This document shows positions 12,186-21,995 of a DNA stretch of 64,000 bases, piece by piece. The first letter of the stretch is position 1. The number at the start of each line of letters is the position of its first letter. The translations under genes were made by a program, and so were the position numbers. The notes beneath the pieces were generated by a model. That model saw nothing but the letters and a program-made list of their open reading frames with translations, made no database searches and had not been told where the DNA came from. Source of the DNA: Phytoseiulus persimilis (lineage: Eukaryota; Arthropoda; Arachnida; Mesostigmata; Phytoseiidae); NCBI GenBank assembly GCA_037576195.1, contig CM075104.1:27172211-27236210 (forward strand), given 5' to 3'.

Positions 12186-12842
12186 TATTGGAGGTGTCAG
12201 CAGCACCATCGTCGTAAGCCACCGGGCCCCTCGCTGGAAACGCGGTTCAACCCCGCAGAGAAGCTCCACGACAAAGACACCGGGCTCGCCATGGTGCCCC
12301 ATCACTAGCTCATCTCAGCCCTCTTCGGGAAACACGACACTGCCGTCCGGCGCGGAGGTTGAACGATTATTTCCCTAAGCAAGCATGATAAACAGGGCAA
12401 AAGCGGATCGGCTAAGCGATGCGAATTTCGAGCAACGTGTAATGCTGAATCGGGGCTTGAATAAATCTCGATATCGATGGTGCAGGAGAACGATTCAGCC
12501 GTGCATTCGCTCTTTAGCGCGTATCTCATGGCTCTGAGCAGAGAATGATCAGGAAACGCACCGATCTTATGCGAGCGTTCATGAATTTCGTACGTATTTT
12601 CTGTCTCTTCGGATGAAGTTATCAATCTGGCCCCGTGGCAATCGACTTTCCGAACGTCTGCGGTCAACATCGGACCGATGGTCTGTACTGGAAGTGTCGA
12701 CTCGAGACTCCTCAAGTGACATAGGGAACACGGAGCGTCTACTTCGACTTGCCATAACTTTCTTCGTATTGAGCCGAGTTGCGAGCAAACTTACGAAGCA
12801 GGACCACGAAGCTCTCCCTTCCAGCTTTTTAGTTTTTAGCTT

Positions 12843-13576
12843 TTAGTTTATTTTCCAGGATCGAATCCAGTTGGGTCGAGTTATGGTTCCCGGAAGCAAA
12901 TAAGGAAGAGTGCCAGTTGGAGGGCCATCATGTGTCTCGCCCGGAAGAAACGCGGAATATTCCTCAAACTCGGCTAGTCGAAACACCCCGTTCTCCTGTT
13001 GGATAATTTCTTGCGAATTTGGCATGACATCACTCACTGTATCAGCGTCGAACGCATTCCTAGATTTCAAGCTCACTCCACTCAGTGGCTGAATGAAATT
13101 CTCCCGAGCGTACTCGAGAATTTCGTCATTTGTCAGAAATGTTGACAGCAGGTTTACGGAGAAAATGTTCAGTAGTGGACGGAAGTTTGACTTTGAAATC
13201 TTGCAAGTAGCTCTTTGGCGGCTTCATCGGAGGATAAGATTGTTATTCCATCGTTAATCGGCCTTCTGCGCATTCTTTCCTCCAAGTCATGGATTTCTTC
13301 AGATCACGATAAAGAATTCTCTATTGCCGGGGCAATTACGTCATGTCGGACTCGAACTTTTTCGCGATGGTCAAGACTCACACTGGAGGTGATGCTGCCT
13401 GGGGACCCCTCCTCGAGGCTCTTCAGGGATCGGATGATTGGATGGTCACAAGGCATCCTGGGTATTTCAGCGGTGTATCCAGATGAATCTGGCCCTGTAT
13501 CCAAAAGCGTTACCATCTCTTTTCTTCGAGGGGGGGCAAGAGATGTGATGATGATGGCGATGATTATTATAATCAT
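12843..13576 (-). pseudogene. Broken coding-like stretch, unknown protein
   Basis: On the minus strand three consecutive pieces read like one protein. The first (13576 to about 13307) ends in an in-frame stop and continues in the same frame through EEIHDLEERMRRRPINDG. The reading then shifts by one base near 13190 into a segment with NDEILEYARENFIQPLSG, which ends at 12843 in TITRPNWIRSWKIN. Composition is soluble and non-repetitive, unlike random translation. I do not recognise the family. One stop and one shift without clean splice signals suggest a pseudogene or old transposon ORF rather than an active gene. Confidence 0.35.
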
Positions 13577-14654
13577 CGACGCGAGCTTTTCATGGCGCGA
13601 TTAACCAAATTTTCGAACCTATGAGGATGTTTCTGATAAGACTGAATCTTGGCGGAATACTTTCATTCACGAAATTAGAATACATTCCATCTTTCCCAAT
13701 CTGACCAACGAGGTTTGGGGCATGCCCTCCCCCGCTCTGGGTTCGCCACTGCCTGTATCCCTGTGCCTCGCTGAATCTTTTGGGAACGAACACGCGCATG
13801 ATCAGCCGGGTGAAGCCGTCGAGTCCAACTCAGACGTGACTGAATCGAGACTCAGAACTTTGAGCGTAGCAACGGGTGGGGGGATGGGGAGAGGCGCCCG
13901 TTTTCCATAGAGGCGTTCTTTTAGGCCAGTCTAAATTCGCAGAACGCTGGAGGATCGATGCGAAGCAACATCCTAAGTGGGACACTTGGAGTATGACTTG
14001 AGTCGCATGAATGGAGCATGAGTCGTCGGGGAGATCCTAGTGACTATGGAGTCCGTCGCAAGAGTAGCCAATCGCTGCATCCAGTTCGTAACCGTCTGTG
14101 CGTCACAAAAATGCGAGCGCGAATTCGTTGAGAATTCGGGGCGCGTTAATCACATCAGAGAGTAACGAGGTTCTCGACGGAGAGAGGGAGACGATTTTGA
14201 TGAAGGACAAAGACAGGAATTATCCGACAAGTTCATAAACTCCACGCCTCTGGGAGGATATTCAGCGTCGTGCAAAGCTGATCGGTCGTGAATCGTGTTA
14301 TCTGTTTCTGCTGGAGCTTCAACTAAAACCCGGGGACGAAGTGAGTGTGCAGACGTGGTACCGTTGATTTGTGAACAAGGCTAAGCTTTTTGGAACCAAG
14401 CAACATGGTCCTCAGCGTTCGGAATTCTCTGGTCGAGATAATTCGTTCTCTTGTCTGATCTCGTCCTTGTTCCCGATTTTAACTCCCCTCCTCCTGATGT
14501 CGACCCCCTGACGCTCTCGTACTGATCACTTCTCCCCCCTACGTGGAAACACGGACATAAATTGTCGAACGACGTTCTGAAAGAATTGGCTCCACAACTA
14601 TCGTCTGGAATAAGACGAGTCTTCCGAAATATTGAGCAGGACTTACCTTCATAG
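13577..14654. other. Intergenic, nothing recognised
   Basis: A short GAT/ATC-rich microsatellite sits near 13550-13580. Frames through this region carry no motif I can name. It serves as the 5' flank of the insulin-like gene that follows, and no clear TATA box is visible. Confidence 0.4.
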
Positions 14655-15142
14655 ATGGAGATTCCAACTTTATTGGCTTGTGCCGTGATCCTAAGCTTCC
14701 CGGGATCAGCCCAGCCAAACGACGGAAAATCTGAAGGACTCAAAAGCTTCACTGTCTGCGGCTCAGAGGATTTCCACAATGCCATGGAACAAACCTGCGG
14801 CAGCGCGATGCTGGCTGTTCTTTCGCCGTTGTATGGTGAGTACGAGCACAAGTGCTGGTTGACACGATATCACACTCCGAGCATCTCTGTTCATTCCTGA
14901 TCTTCCCATCGGACACGGATGAGGCTGATTCGTGCCGCACGTCACGATGCAACGTTTTCCTTTCAGCGGGTGTGACTAGTCTAGAAGAGTTCGGGAATCT
15001 CTGTTGCAAGAATCCTTGCTCAATGAGGTATTTTGTCCATCTTTGCTACTATCCCGAGGATCAACGACACAGATTCGCTTTCCATGGCGGTCGGAGGAAA
15101 CGACGCAGCCTCATCACGAGACACAGGAAGCTGAGACGCTAG
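14655..15142 (+). CDS. Insulin/IGF-like secreted peptide
   Basis: Likely hormone of the insulin/IGF/relaxin superfamily, acting outside the cell on a receptor tyrosine kinase or a relaxin-type receptor. Two exons, 14655-14835 and 14967-15142, give 118 residues. Residues 1-19 are a signal peptide ending near GSA. The B-like segment has C35 and C48 in VCGSEDF...TCG, with 12 residues between the cysteines where 11 is usual. The A-like segment has C73, C74, C78 and C87, i.e. CC-x3-C-x8-C, the exact insulin A-chain spacing. Only 24 residues separate the two segments and they contain no dibasic site, so the chains would stay joined as in IGFs. After the A segment comes a basic tail with GGRRKRR (101-107), which could be processed or act like an IGF D/E extension. 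The splice phase (one base, then two) keeps the frame. I call the superfamily with fair confidence and the subtype with low confidence. Confidence 0.75.
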
Positions 15143-17054
15143 ATTCATCCCGCGATTTCCCCCTGTCCCTCGGGATTTATGTTCCGCCGACCTAGACTCG
15201 CTCTGTGATCATAAAATGAAATATATTCTCGAGCTCGCCGGCGTCGTCAATTCTGATTGATCAACCAAGTCTCCAGAAGAAGGCCGATCGGGGCAAATGC
15301 TCCTTTAGGAGGTTCGCAGTGCGTCCAGTCTATATCGCATGCTACACATGAGAGGAATACGGTGTCATCATTTTCCATTGAGGGAATATTTCAGCCGATT
15401 CTCGAATGGTCTGCCTCGAACGGCTTTGCCTCCTGGAGGGTTCGGCCCGACGGTCGAGGATTGCTCATCACCTTGATTTGTCTAATCGTCAAAAACAAGT
15501 TGGCGAATGCAACACGGACTCAGATAAACTTGGACGCCTGTCCTTGTAGAGCCCAAGAATCACGTTCATCATTGGTAAAACCGACTTGAAGATCTACGGG
15601 CACTGTCTTGACATGACTCGGAGGTCGACTCTAAAACGCAGCGGTATTCATTCTCCTCCCGTGAATTCCGCAGTTCCCCCCTGCGGATGCCCCGTTTTGA
15701 TTTATGAGTGTCCAGTTGTCAATATTCTCGAATTCCAATCCTGGCAGCTCCTGAAAGGTATCATATATGTCGATAAATCAATCAACCTGCATCGAGAGAA
15801 GGGTCGGGCGCTTCGGAAAAACGCTTCACGGTATGTTAAACTGAAAGGATTTCGAGCCAGAACATCTGCCTTCCCCTCCATGGAATTCCTCGAGCTCACC
15901 GGAAGAAAGCACAAATGAGCTCTCCACTGAAACCCTCGCACTTTTGATTTATTATTGCTGCAACCACATGGCATCCCAAACAACAGGGAGTCAAGTTTTT
16001 TTTTCGGGTTGGGAGCCTAAAGAGAACGAGCCTAAACACTGAGTTATATACAATGTGTGGAAGCAGCCAGGTAATAATCGCTTTGATGAAACAGTGAGCC
16101 AAACACCTCATATGTTCATCCTTGAGGAAGCACTTGCAGGTCGCCGCGATAAGGCTCGCTCCCGCCGACGTCAATGCACCGGGAAACGAATCTATACAAT
16201 TCATCAGCGTCAACGAGCGATATGAACGATACCTCACTCCCTTTCGGGAAGTGCTTATCAGGGCCTCATCTCGCCTATTCCTAAGACAGCTGGGAGACAA
16301 CGGGAGGACGATCGCGCCTCTGCCGTTGACTTTACTTCGAGAACGACCGGTCGGCAGACGGGAGGCGTATCGTGGTGAGATCCAAGCTCTGACTTTGTCG
16401 TGGCGGCAACAAACTAGGAAGCAGACCAGTTCATTTTACTTGTGGCTTGAGAACTGGGTCTCGGAATGGTGCTCGAAGAAACAAATGTCCCAGCACTGTA
16501 ATATTGCACTATCAGTGAAAGATTGAGGCGACCTGCCGGCTCGAAGATCGAGATTCTCCCGGCCGGATTCGGAGGAAAAGTTCCACGGCCTACGGAAGCT
16601 TTGTTTCGAGGACCGACTACGCGGCGCCCTTTCTGGGGGAACTTGCGTACGCATGTCCCGCTTAGCTGCATCATTGGAGAAGCGATTACAGGAAAAATCC
16701 CATGAAAGCTCTCGAGTGTTAAGATTCGTGATCCAAATCCAATATTCGTACTTGGCGGAATATAGCCGGCCATCATCATTCAAATAGGCTTCAATTGAAC
16801 ACTTTGGCCTGACTGACTCTATCTAATTATCCTTTAGGTTGAGCTTCACTTGCTCGCGAGTCACAAGTGATTGTTCTTCACCAACCTCCTGGTTTTCAGC
16901 GTTACCCGTGAGGAGAGAAGAATTTGTGATCGCTCGGTTGTCTTCTCGAGTCAGACAGAAAATATTCCGAGGTAGAACTGTCGCCATTCTCCATAGGACC
17001 GCAGTGAAAATTAGACCTCCAGTCGGGACGAATCCTGTTGGACAAAATTGGGCT
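15143..17054. other. Intergenic or 3' region, no gene assigned
   Basis: An A-rich 'cataaaatgaaata' near 15210 may serve as the polyadenylation signal of the insulin-like gene. On the minus strand, about 16240-16060, a frame reads LTSAGASLIAATCKCF and RCLAHCFIKAI, faintly like the region before the conserved H of hAT transposases. That is too little to call. Nothing else is recognised. Confidence 0.35.
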
Positions 17055-20000
17055 TCAGTAGAACCCTCCAGGAAACGTTTCAGGAAATATCGCTTCCGGC
17101 TCTGAATATGACGACGAACCTAAGATGACGGCAGTCCACCCGAACGCGAACCAGAACCAGGAGGCCCATAATAGCTGATAAGCCACCAGAGAAATTAGGC
17201 TGAGCGTTCTTAGGACTTTGATCGCTCCGTTCTCGCAATGAGTTGGTTGGAAATGTTGTGCATAGGTGGTCAGAACGCGGGACGAAAGCAGAACGGTAAA
17301 AGGGATGAAATAAACGAGGACCTTGAAGAATGACAGTCTCTATCAGTACATGGCTCCAAAGATGGTTCCTAATTCGGGAATAATATTGTTATTCGTGTGC
17401 GGGCTCCTTGATCACTCTCCAGGGGCGAACTCACGAGAAGAACGGCGTAAATGTGGATTATTCCGCCTGGGAGGAATGATCCGTCGACATACGAGCCCCA
17501 CAAGAAGCAGAGAGACAGATGATTATCTATCATGAAACCCACGAACCAGGGACCTGAGACAAGAGAGGTGGAACTTTGATGCCGTACTTTGAGATGCAAT
17601 TTTGATCGATGTTTGGATTTCGCACCATCAGAGGAACGTACCCAACGCTACATAAAAAGGGAATATGATCAACGGGAAGTACAATCTGTCGATAGACGCA
17701 AGAAGCCCTAGCTGGAAAATTAGCCGAGAGTGCCATTTGGAGATTCCGTCTCTTGACGATAGTCGTCCTGCAAAAGCAGATGATGAGTGTTCTGACCCTT
17801 GTGAAACAATGCGATGGAACGAACAACTGATGCTCGAGCGGAATTCTGAGACTGGCTTCCTCGATACATCACGGGCCGCTGAGCTCACCTATTTTTGCGT
17901 TGAATCGGAGTCGCAACAGAATGAGAGGTGCCAAACTCAATAACGTGAGACAAGAGAAAACCAGAATGAAAAAGTCTCGACCAATCGACAGGATGATTCT
18001 GGGTTTGAGATTGAAACTCGGACGAGAGCCATCAACACTGAACTGGAACGAAACAGTGTTTTTGCGTCCTTGGGCATCCTGGAAAAAAATGCTCGAGTTG
18101 GAGGAAGATTCTCGACACGAGGAGCTGCAATCCATGTTAGGTGGCGTATCTCGAACGAGTCTTACTTCTGCGAAAACTTGAATTCGATGCAACCCCTGTG
18201 AATACTTCGACGAGTTCCACTTCGAAACAAAGAGCGGGGTTTTGTCAACCCGGGTCAGGAATAGTTCTTCTTCGTTATCCAACTTGACTTTCACCTGGAA
18301 CCGATTCGCAAGTTTTATAGAACAAGTACACGATTCAATCCCCATGGATCAAATAGGGTGTGTTTCAGATCTCCAGGCACCACTCACGTCTATTTCCGCT
18401 TCGTCGGTGAAAACGAGCACTCGTATATGCGTCGACTGGGCTATCCTGTACGTGGGCTCGTACTCGGACATGTGGAACATAGCATCTTTGGGATTCGTAA
18501 CCAGAATCACTGGGAATTTTCCATATTTCACGTCCACGAAATTCAATAGACCGTTGTCGATGGAGAGGATCCGGTACATTCGGTTCTTCTTGAAGTCTCC
18601 CAGTTCGAGCTCCAAAGCTTTACCATCATGCATGTAATACATCTGGTCAACGATGTTGAAAACTGTGTGGTAGTGACCGCACAAATACGGTCCCGAATTC
18701 CTGGAATGCGATGAGCGGTACGTGAGAGCGGAATTAGGTCATGGTTTGGAGTTCGGGTAGGATTATCTCGATATGAACGGGGATCTCGGAGAGAGAGATC
18801 CATCAGCTTGATTCCGGAAAAAAACTCACGAAAAGACGTCTCGCAGTGTCAGTCCTTGTTTGCTGTGGCCGAACACGACACTCGAGGGATGATGGCCGAA
18901 CCAAATTGTGTAATTCGAAGTCGATGCTTCTTCTTTGAGACGCAGAACCTCCGCGAATCGATCTTGAGTCAGTTGACCGAAGAAGTTGAACGGTCTTCGC
19001 GAGCCTTCAGCACCGGGAAAATCACTTAGCCGAGCAATCGTATAACCGAGCGATAACCGTCCGATTGCGCCCGCGATGAGCGCAGATCTTGGATGACTCG
19101 CATCGGTTAGTAGTGTGATTGAACTTACCGGGATCCATACAGGTATCGATTCCAACGAATGCAATCGTCTCGTCACCTTGTTCGTGGATGTATTTGTAGG
19201 AATAATTATTCTTCGAGCCGCGTATGCTGTATTTCCTATAATAATTGTTTTCTGCGGCAACGGATTCTAGATTGAGGTTGTCTGTAATCGAGATTCTCCA
19301 GTCAGAACTGCTGCTCGGAACTCGGTAAGGATAGGGCCCTCAGACGTCGTGATTCCCATGAAAGTCTGAAGGCCACATGGTCACAGTGGCGATAGTTCGT
19401 GAATGACCCCTCACCATGATTGCCTCGTATATCTAGCCACTGTATCTTCTCCGTGACTTTGGTGTCGTCCAATATTTTTCGATAAGCTAACCATTCCTTC
19501 AGATTTTGTTCTGACGACATATAAGACGCCCCTATGGAGTCCACGATGTCTCCTATTGAATGGAAGTAGCTTGCTTAGTTTCATATGAGAAGCGCAGAGA
19601 GCAGGGTATCACCCTGATCACACTCATCGATTTTCATCCGTCATTCGGGGGACTGGGCGGCCGAGAGAAAAACCAAGTTTCACAAGCATTCATTTGAATA
19701 GGGTGCGGCGTTTCTTTCCTCGGAATCATGGGAGATCATATAGTCTTAGATCTCAAGAAGTATTCGGGTGGCATCGATCATCAGTTCTATGAAGAGCCAG
19801 ATCTGTGACGCACCTGACATTATCACTACTGGCGGTTTGATGACTTCGAGTAGCGTCTCTTTAATGAAGTCAGAGAAATCCTTCTGTCTGTCAGCATCCT
19901 TGTACATGCTCACATGGACGTCTGTGACCTGTAGCGAAAGAATAAGAATGCCTCCTCGGAATTTGAAGGGTCAGAGAAGCACTCCTCTGATCAATCTTGC

Positions 20001-20222
20001 GGGACACTATCGCATGCGGCTGCACGTTCCTGGACCAACCTGAACGAAGTGCGTGAGCCTCCGATACCGATCGTCCGGAAACACGTTTGATGCTCTGAGT
20101 TTCCCTGTGGTGGAGCTCGGAGTGGCTTGAGCTTGTCGGCTTTTCTGATCCCCTATCGACATCAGAAGTATACAGACAATGAATCCTGAGAGCAGCAGGA
20201 GGGCACCGCCGCCGCGACTCAT
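17055..20222 (-). CDS. TMEM62: TMEM62-like membrane metallophosphoesterase
   Basis: Multi-pass membrane protein with a calcineurin-like phosphoesterase domain; the physiological substrate of the family is not established. Eleven exons close in frame to 637 residues, close to the roughly 640 of vertebrate TMEM62: 20222-20040, 19928-19814, 19552-19415, 19281-19129, 19004-18830, 18700-18388, 18294-18178, 18078-17889, 17767-17642, 17553-17435 and 17339-17055. Residues 6-23 are a signal anchor. Metal-binding motifs appear in order: TDVH (63-66), RGNHD in exons 3-4, WFGHH in exon 5 and CGHYH at the start of exon 6. The diagnostic family stretch SRRPFNFFGQLTQ is in exon 5, and LELGDFKKNRMYRI is in exon 6. 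Hydrophobic segments follow in exons 8-11. The last exon start (acceptor 'gatag') and the C-terminal 20 residues are the least certain parts. The gene lies tail-to-head before the GH31 gene on the same strand. Confidence 0.85.
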
Positions 20223-21995
20223 TTCTCAAGTCGTTAACGTTCGGCCTCTATTCGAACCATGCAGACCCGAAGGAGTTTGCGTCCGAAACGACTTCCGGCT
20301 TCTGGAGAAAGAAATTCATATTCAAAGCCTAGCTCCCCCATCTGCAGTCACCACTGTTTATCTGGGCTCTACATGGGGAGCGGAAAATGAATAAAATCAT
20401 CGGGACGGCGGAACAACAGAGGCGGGCATTGAGGACAAACGGAGTGTCCCAGCGCAAGGAACTTTTGACCACTCAGCTCACGACTCCGGGAAGCCCGAGG
20501 AGGAAGCAGATGGCAAATGGCTCACCGAAGAACAAACAAATCAACATTCGGGAGCTGCAGCTCAATCGAGGGGGAAGAGCTCTTCAATTCAGATTCCAAG
20601 ACAAAGATACTTTTCAGAATGACCCAGAAGTCAGATGCTCGAGGCAAACTCGAGGTTTCCGGATTTTACCCACATCAGGAGCTCTTCAATGAAGCTCAGC
20701 TGAGCTCGAGAAGATCACTTGGAGAGTTCGAACACTTTGCGGTGACACCTGTGTATAACGATCCGAAAACCGAGATGGAACCGAGGCCGAGCGCTTTCCC
20801 GATTTTGTAGGCGAGCTGACTCACAAGGTATTTCGACACGTCGCCTGTCTCCGAGTGCAAACCTGCCCACATCAGCTGATTGGTTCCAGCGATAGGGCCT
20901 CCACTCAGAAGTTGGGACAGTTCCTCCGTTCAATGCGCCCAGGTGTCCACGATTCTCCACACCATGACTGATTCGCGTCGAAGAGAGGTTCCGATCGGTA
21001 ACCAACCAGTTTATAACAACACGTCCAGAACCAGTACCGGCCGCGTGCGGACGAAGTCGACTGGCCCTGTCAGAATGTGCTCCAACTCCTCCTCCTCTCC
21101 ATGAGGGGTTGTAAGTGGAAAAGCTTGTTGACGAACGCAGATGAGTTTTGGCGCCAACATTTGAATTCCAAGTGCTCCTGGTATCCGAGCTACGTGGGGG
21201 CATCGGGGATGGTCTGCTGGATCCTGCCGTAATGCACTAACAGCAAGCAAAACCGCATAGGGTACTTGATCAGAACTTCCCTTGTTCTCTATTGCGTAGT
21301 GATAGTCGTGGTCAGATCGGCAGACGGTGTGCCAATCTTCAGCGGGTCAGGCAAGGCGGTGGATTTTGAAGACCACCGTCCATCGACAATTTCTGTGGGG
21401 CGCCTGTGGTTGTTATGAAACTACCATAAATGTGGGCACGCCCTGACCTCAGGCTCGACTCAAGCGAAAGATAGGAGCGGAACGCGCGACGGAACTCGAC
21501 TTCATCACGCAGGGTTCTGCGCTGTACCAGAATGGCGACATACCCGAACGAAGAGTCTCAGCGAACAGCCCGCTGCGAAGGGGCTGAATCATTCTCGACA
21601 TTTTATTTCTCATTTCTATAAGAATGTCCTCGATGGAGGATAGCATATCATCACTGAACCATCTTGTAGTGGAGAAGTCTCTTGTTATCCTCAGGAAGTT
21701 CGGGGCCACTTCTCTCAAGAGCGGGAGAATATGGAATCTGGCATTATTGCTGATTTTCGAGAGGGAAGCATCAAGCTCGAATGGTGGGACCGTCAACCAT
21801 CGACGATGTAAGCTTGGCGCGATTCCTTCTGTCTTTTCTCTCCAGATGAACGCGTCGACCGAGGCAACGGCAGCGGATAACAGATTTCTTCGCGATCGGA
21901 GAATTTCCCTCTCGGAGGGGCAATGATTAAGCGTCAATTCTTTTCTTCTGATCTGATCCTTCCGATTCCATTGGTTATCAACGATGGATAGCATG
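20223..21995 (-). other. Gap between TMEM62 and GH31 with an unidentified coding-like stretch
   Basis: Minus-strand sequence from about 21310 to 20740 reads coherently in one frame, except for stop codons near 21010 and 20935. It contains VPYAVLLAVSALRQDP, GPVDFVRTRPVLVLD and GPIAGTNQLMWAGLHSE. I cannot name the family; a decayed transposon or viral-type ORF is possible. A 191-codon open frame, also on the minus strand at 22024-21449, overlaps the GH31 end in another frame and is probably 3'UTR. Confidence 0.3.
21602..21607 (-). terminator. Candidate polyadenylation signal of GH31 gene
   Basis: AATAAA on the minus strand, about 390 bases past the GH31 stop. It is the only exact hexamer I noticed between that stop and the next gene's start, so it is the likely 3' end signal. 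Confidence 0.35.

Larger units (their letters stand above)
10282..12842. other. Intergenic region with repeats
   Basis: No gene is recognised. Plus-strand open frames at 10560-10799 and 11036-11401 are hydrophilic and charged and could be remnants of a retroelement ORF1, but no zinc knuckle or other diagnostic motif is visible. Two diverged direct repeats lie near 11490-11570 and 11640-11720 (both with 'gttgac', 'ttcgg', 'gtcgctg'). The stretch ends in an A/T-rich 'agctttttag' repeat around 12820-12850. Confidence 0.4.

Noticed and set aside
12235-12262. tRNA B-box-like sequence (GGTTCAACCCC)
   Set aside because: The T-stem pairs only in part, no A box or matching acceptor stem lies upstream at the right distance, so it is not a tRNA gene.
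13545-13580. GAT/ATC-rich palindromic run as a regulatory element
   Set aside because: It is simple sequence of a kind that recurs at 29575-29595 and 47735-47750; nothing ties it to a gene.
14381-14851. 157-codon minus-strand frame antisense to the insulin-like peptide
   Set aside because: It overlaps the signal peptide and B-segment exon in antisense, and its composition looks like a mirror of that exon.
16060-16240. hAT transposase similarity on the minus strand
   Set aside because: Only a faint likeness over about 40 residues (GASLIAATCKCF, RCLAHCF) with no DDE or BED residues; too weak to list as an element.
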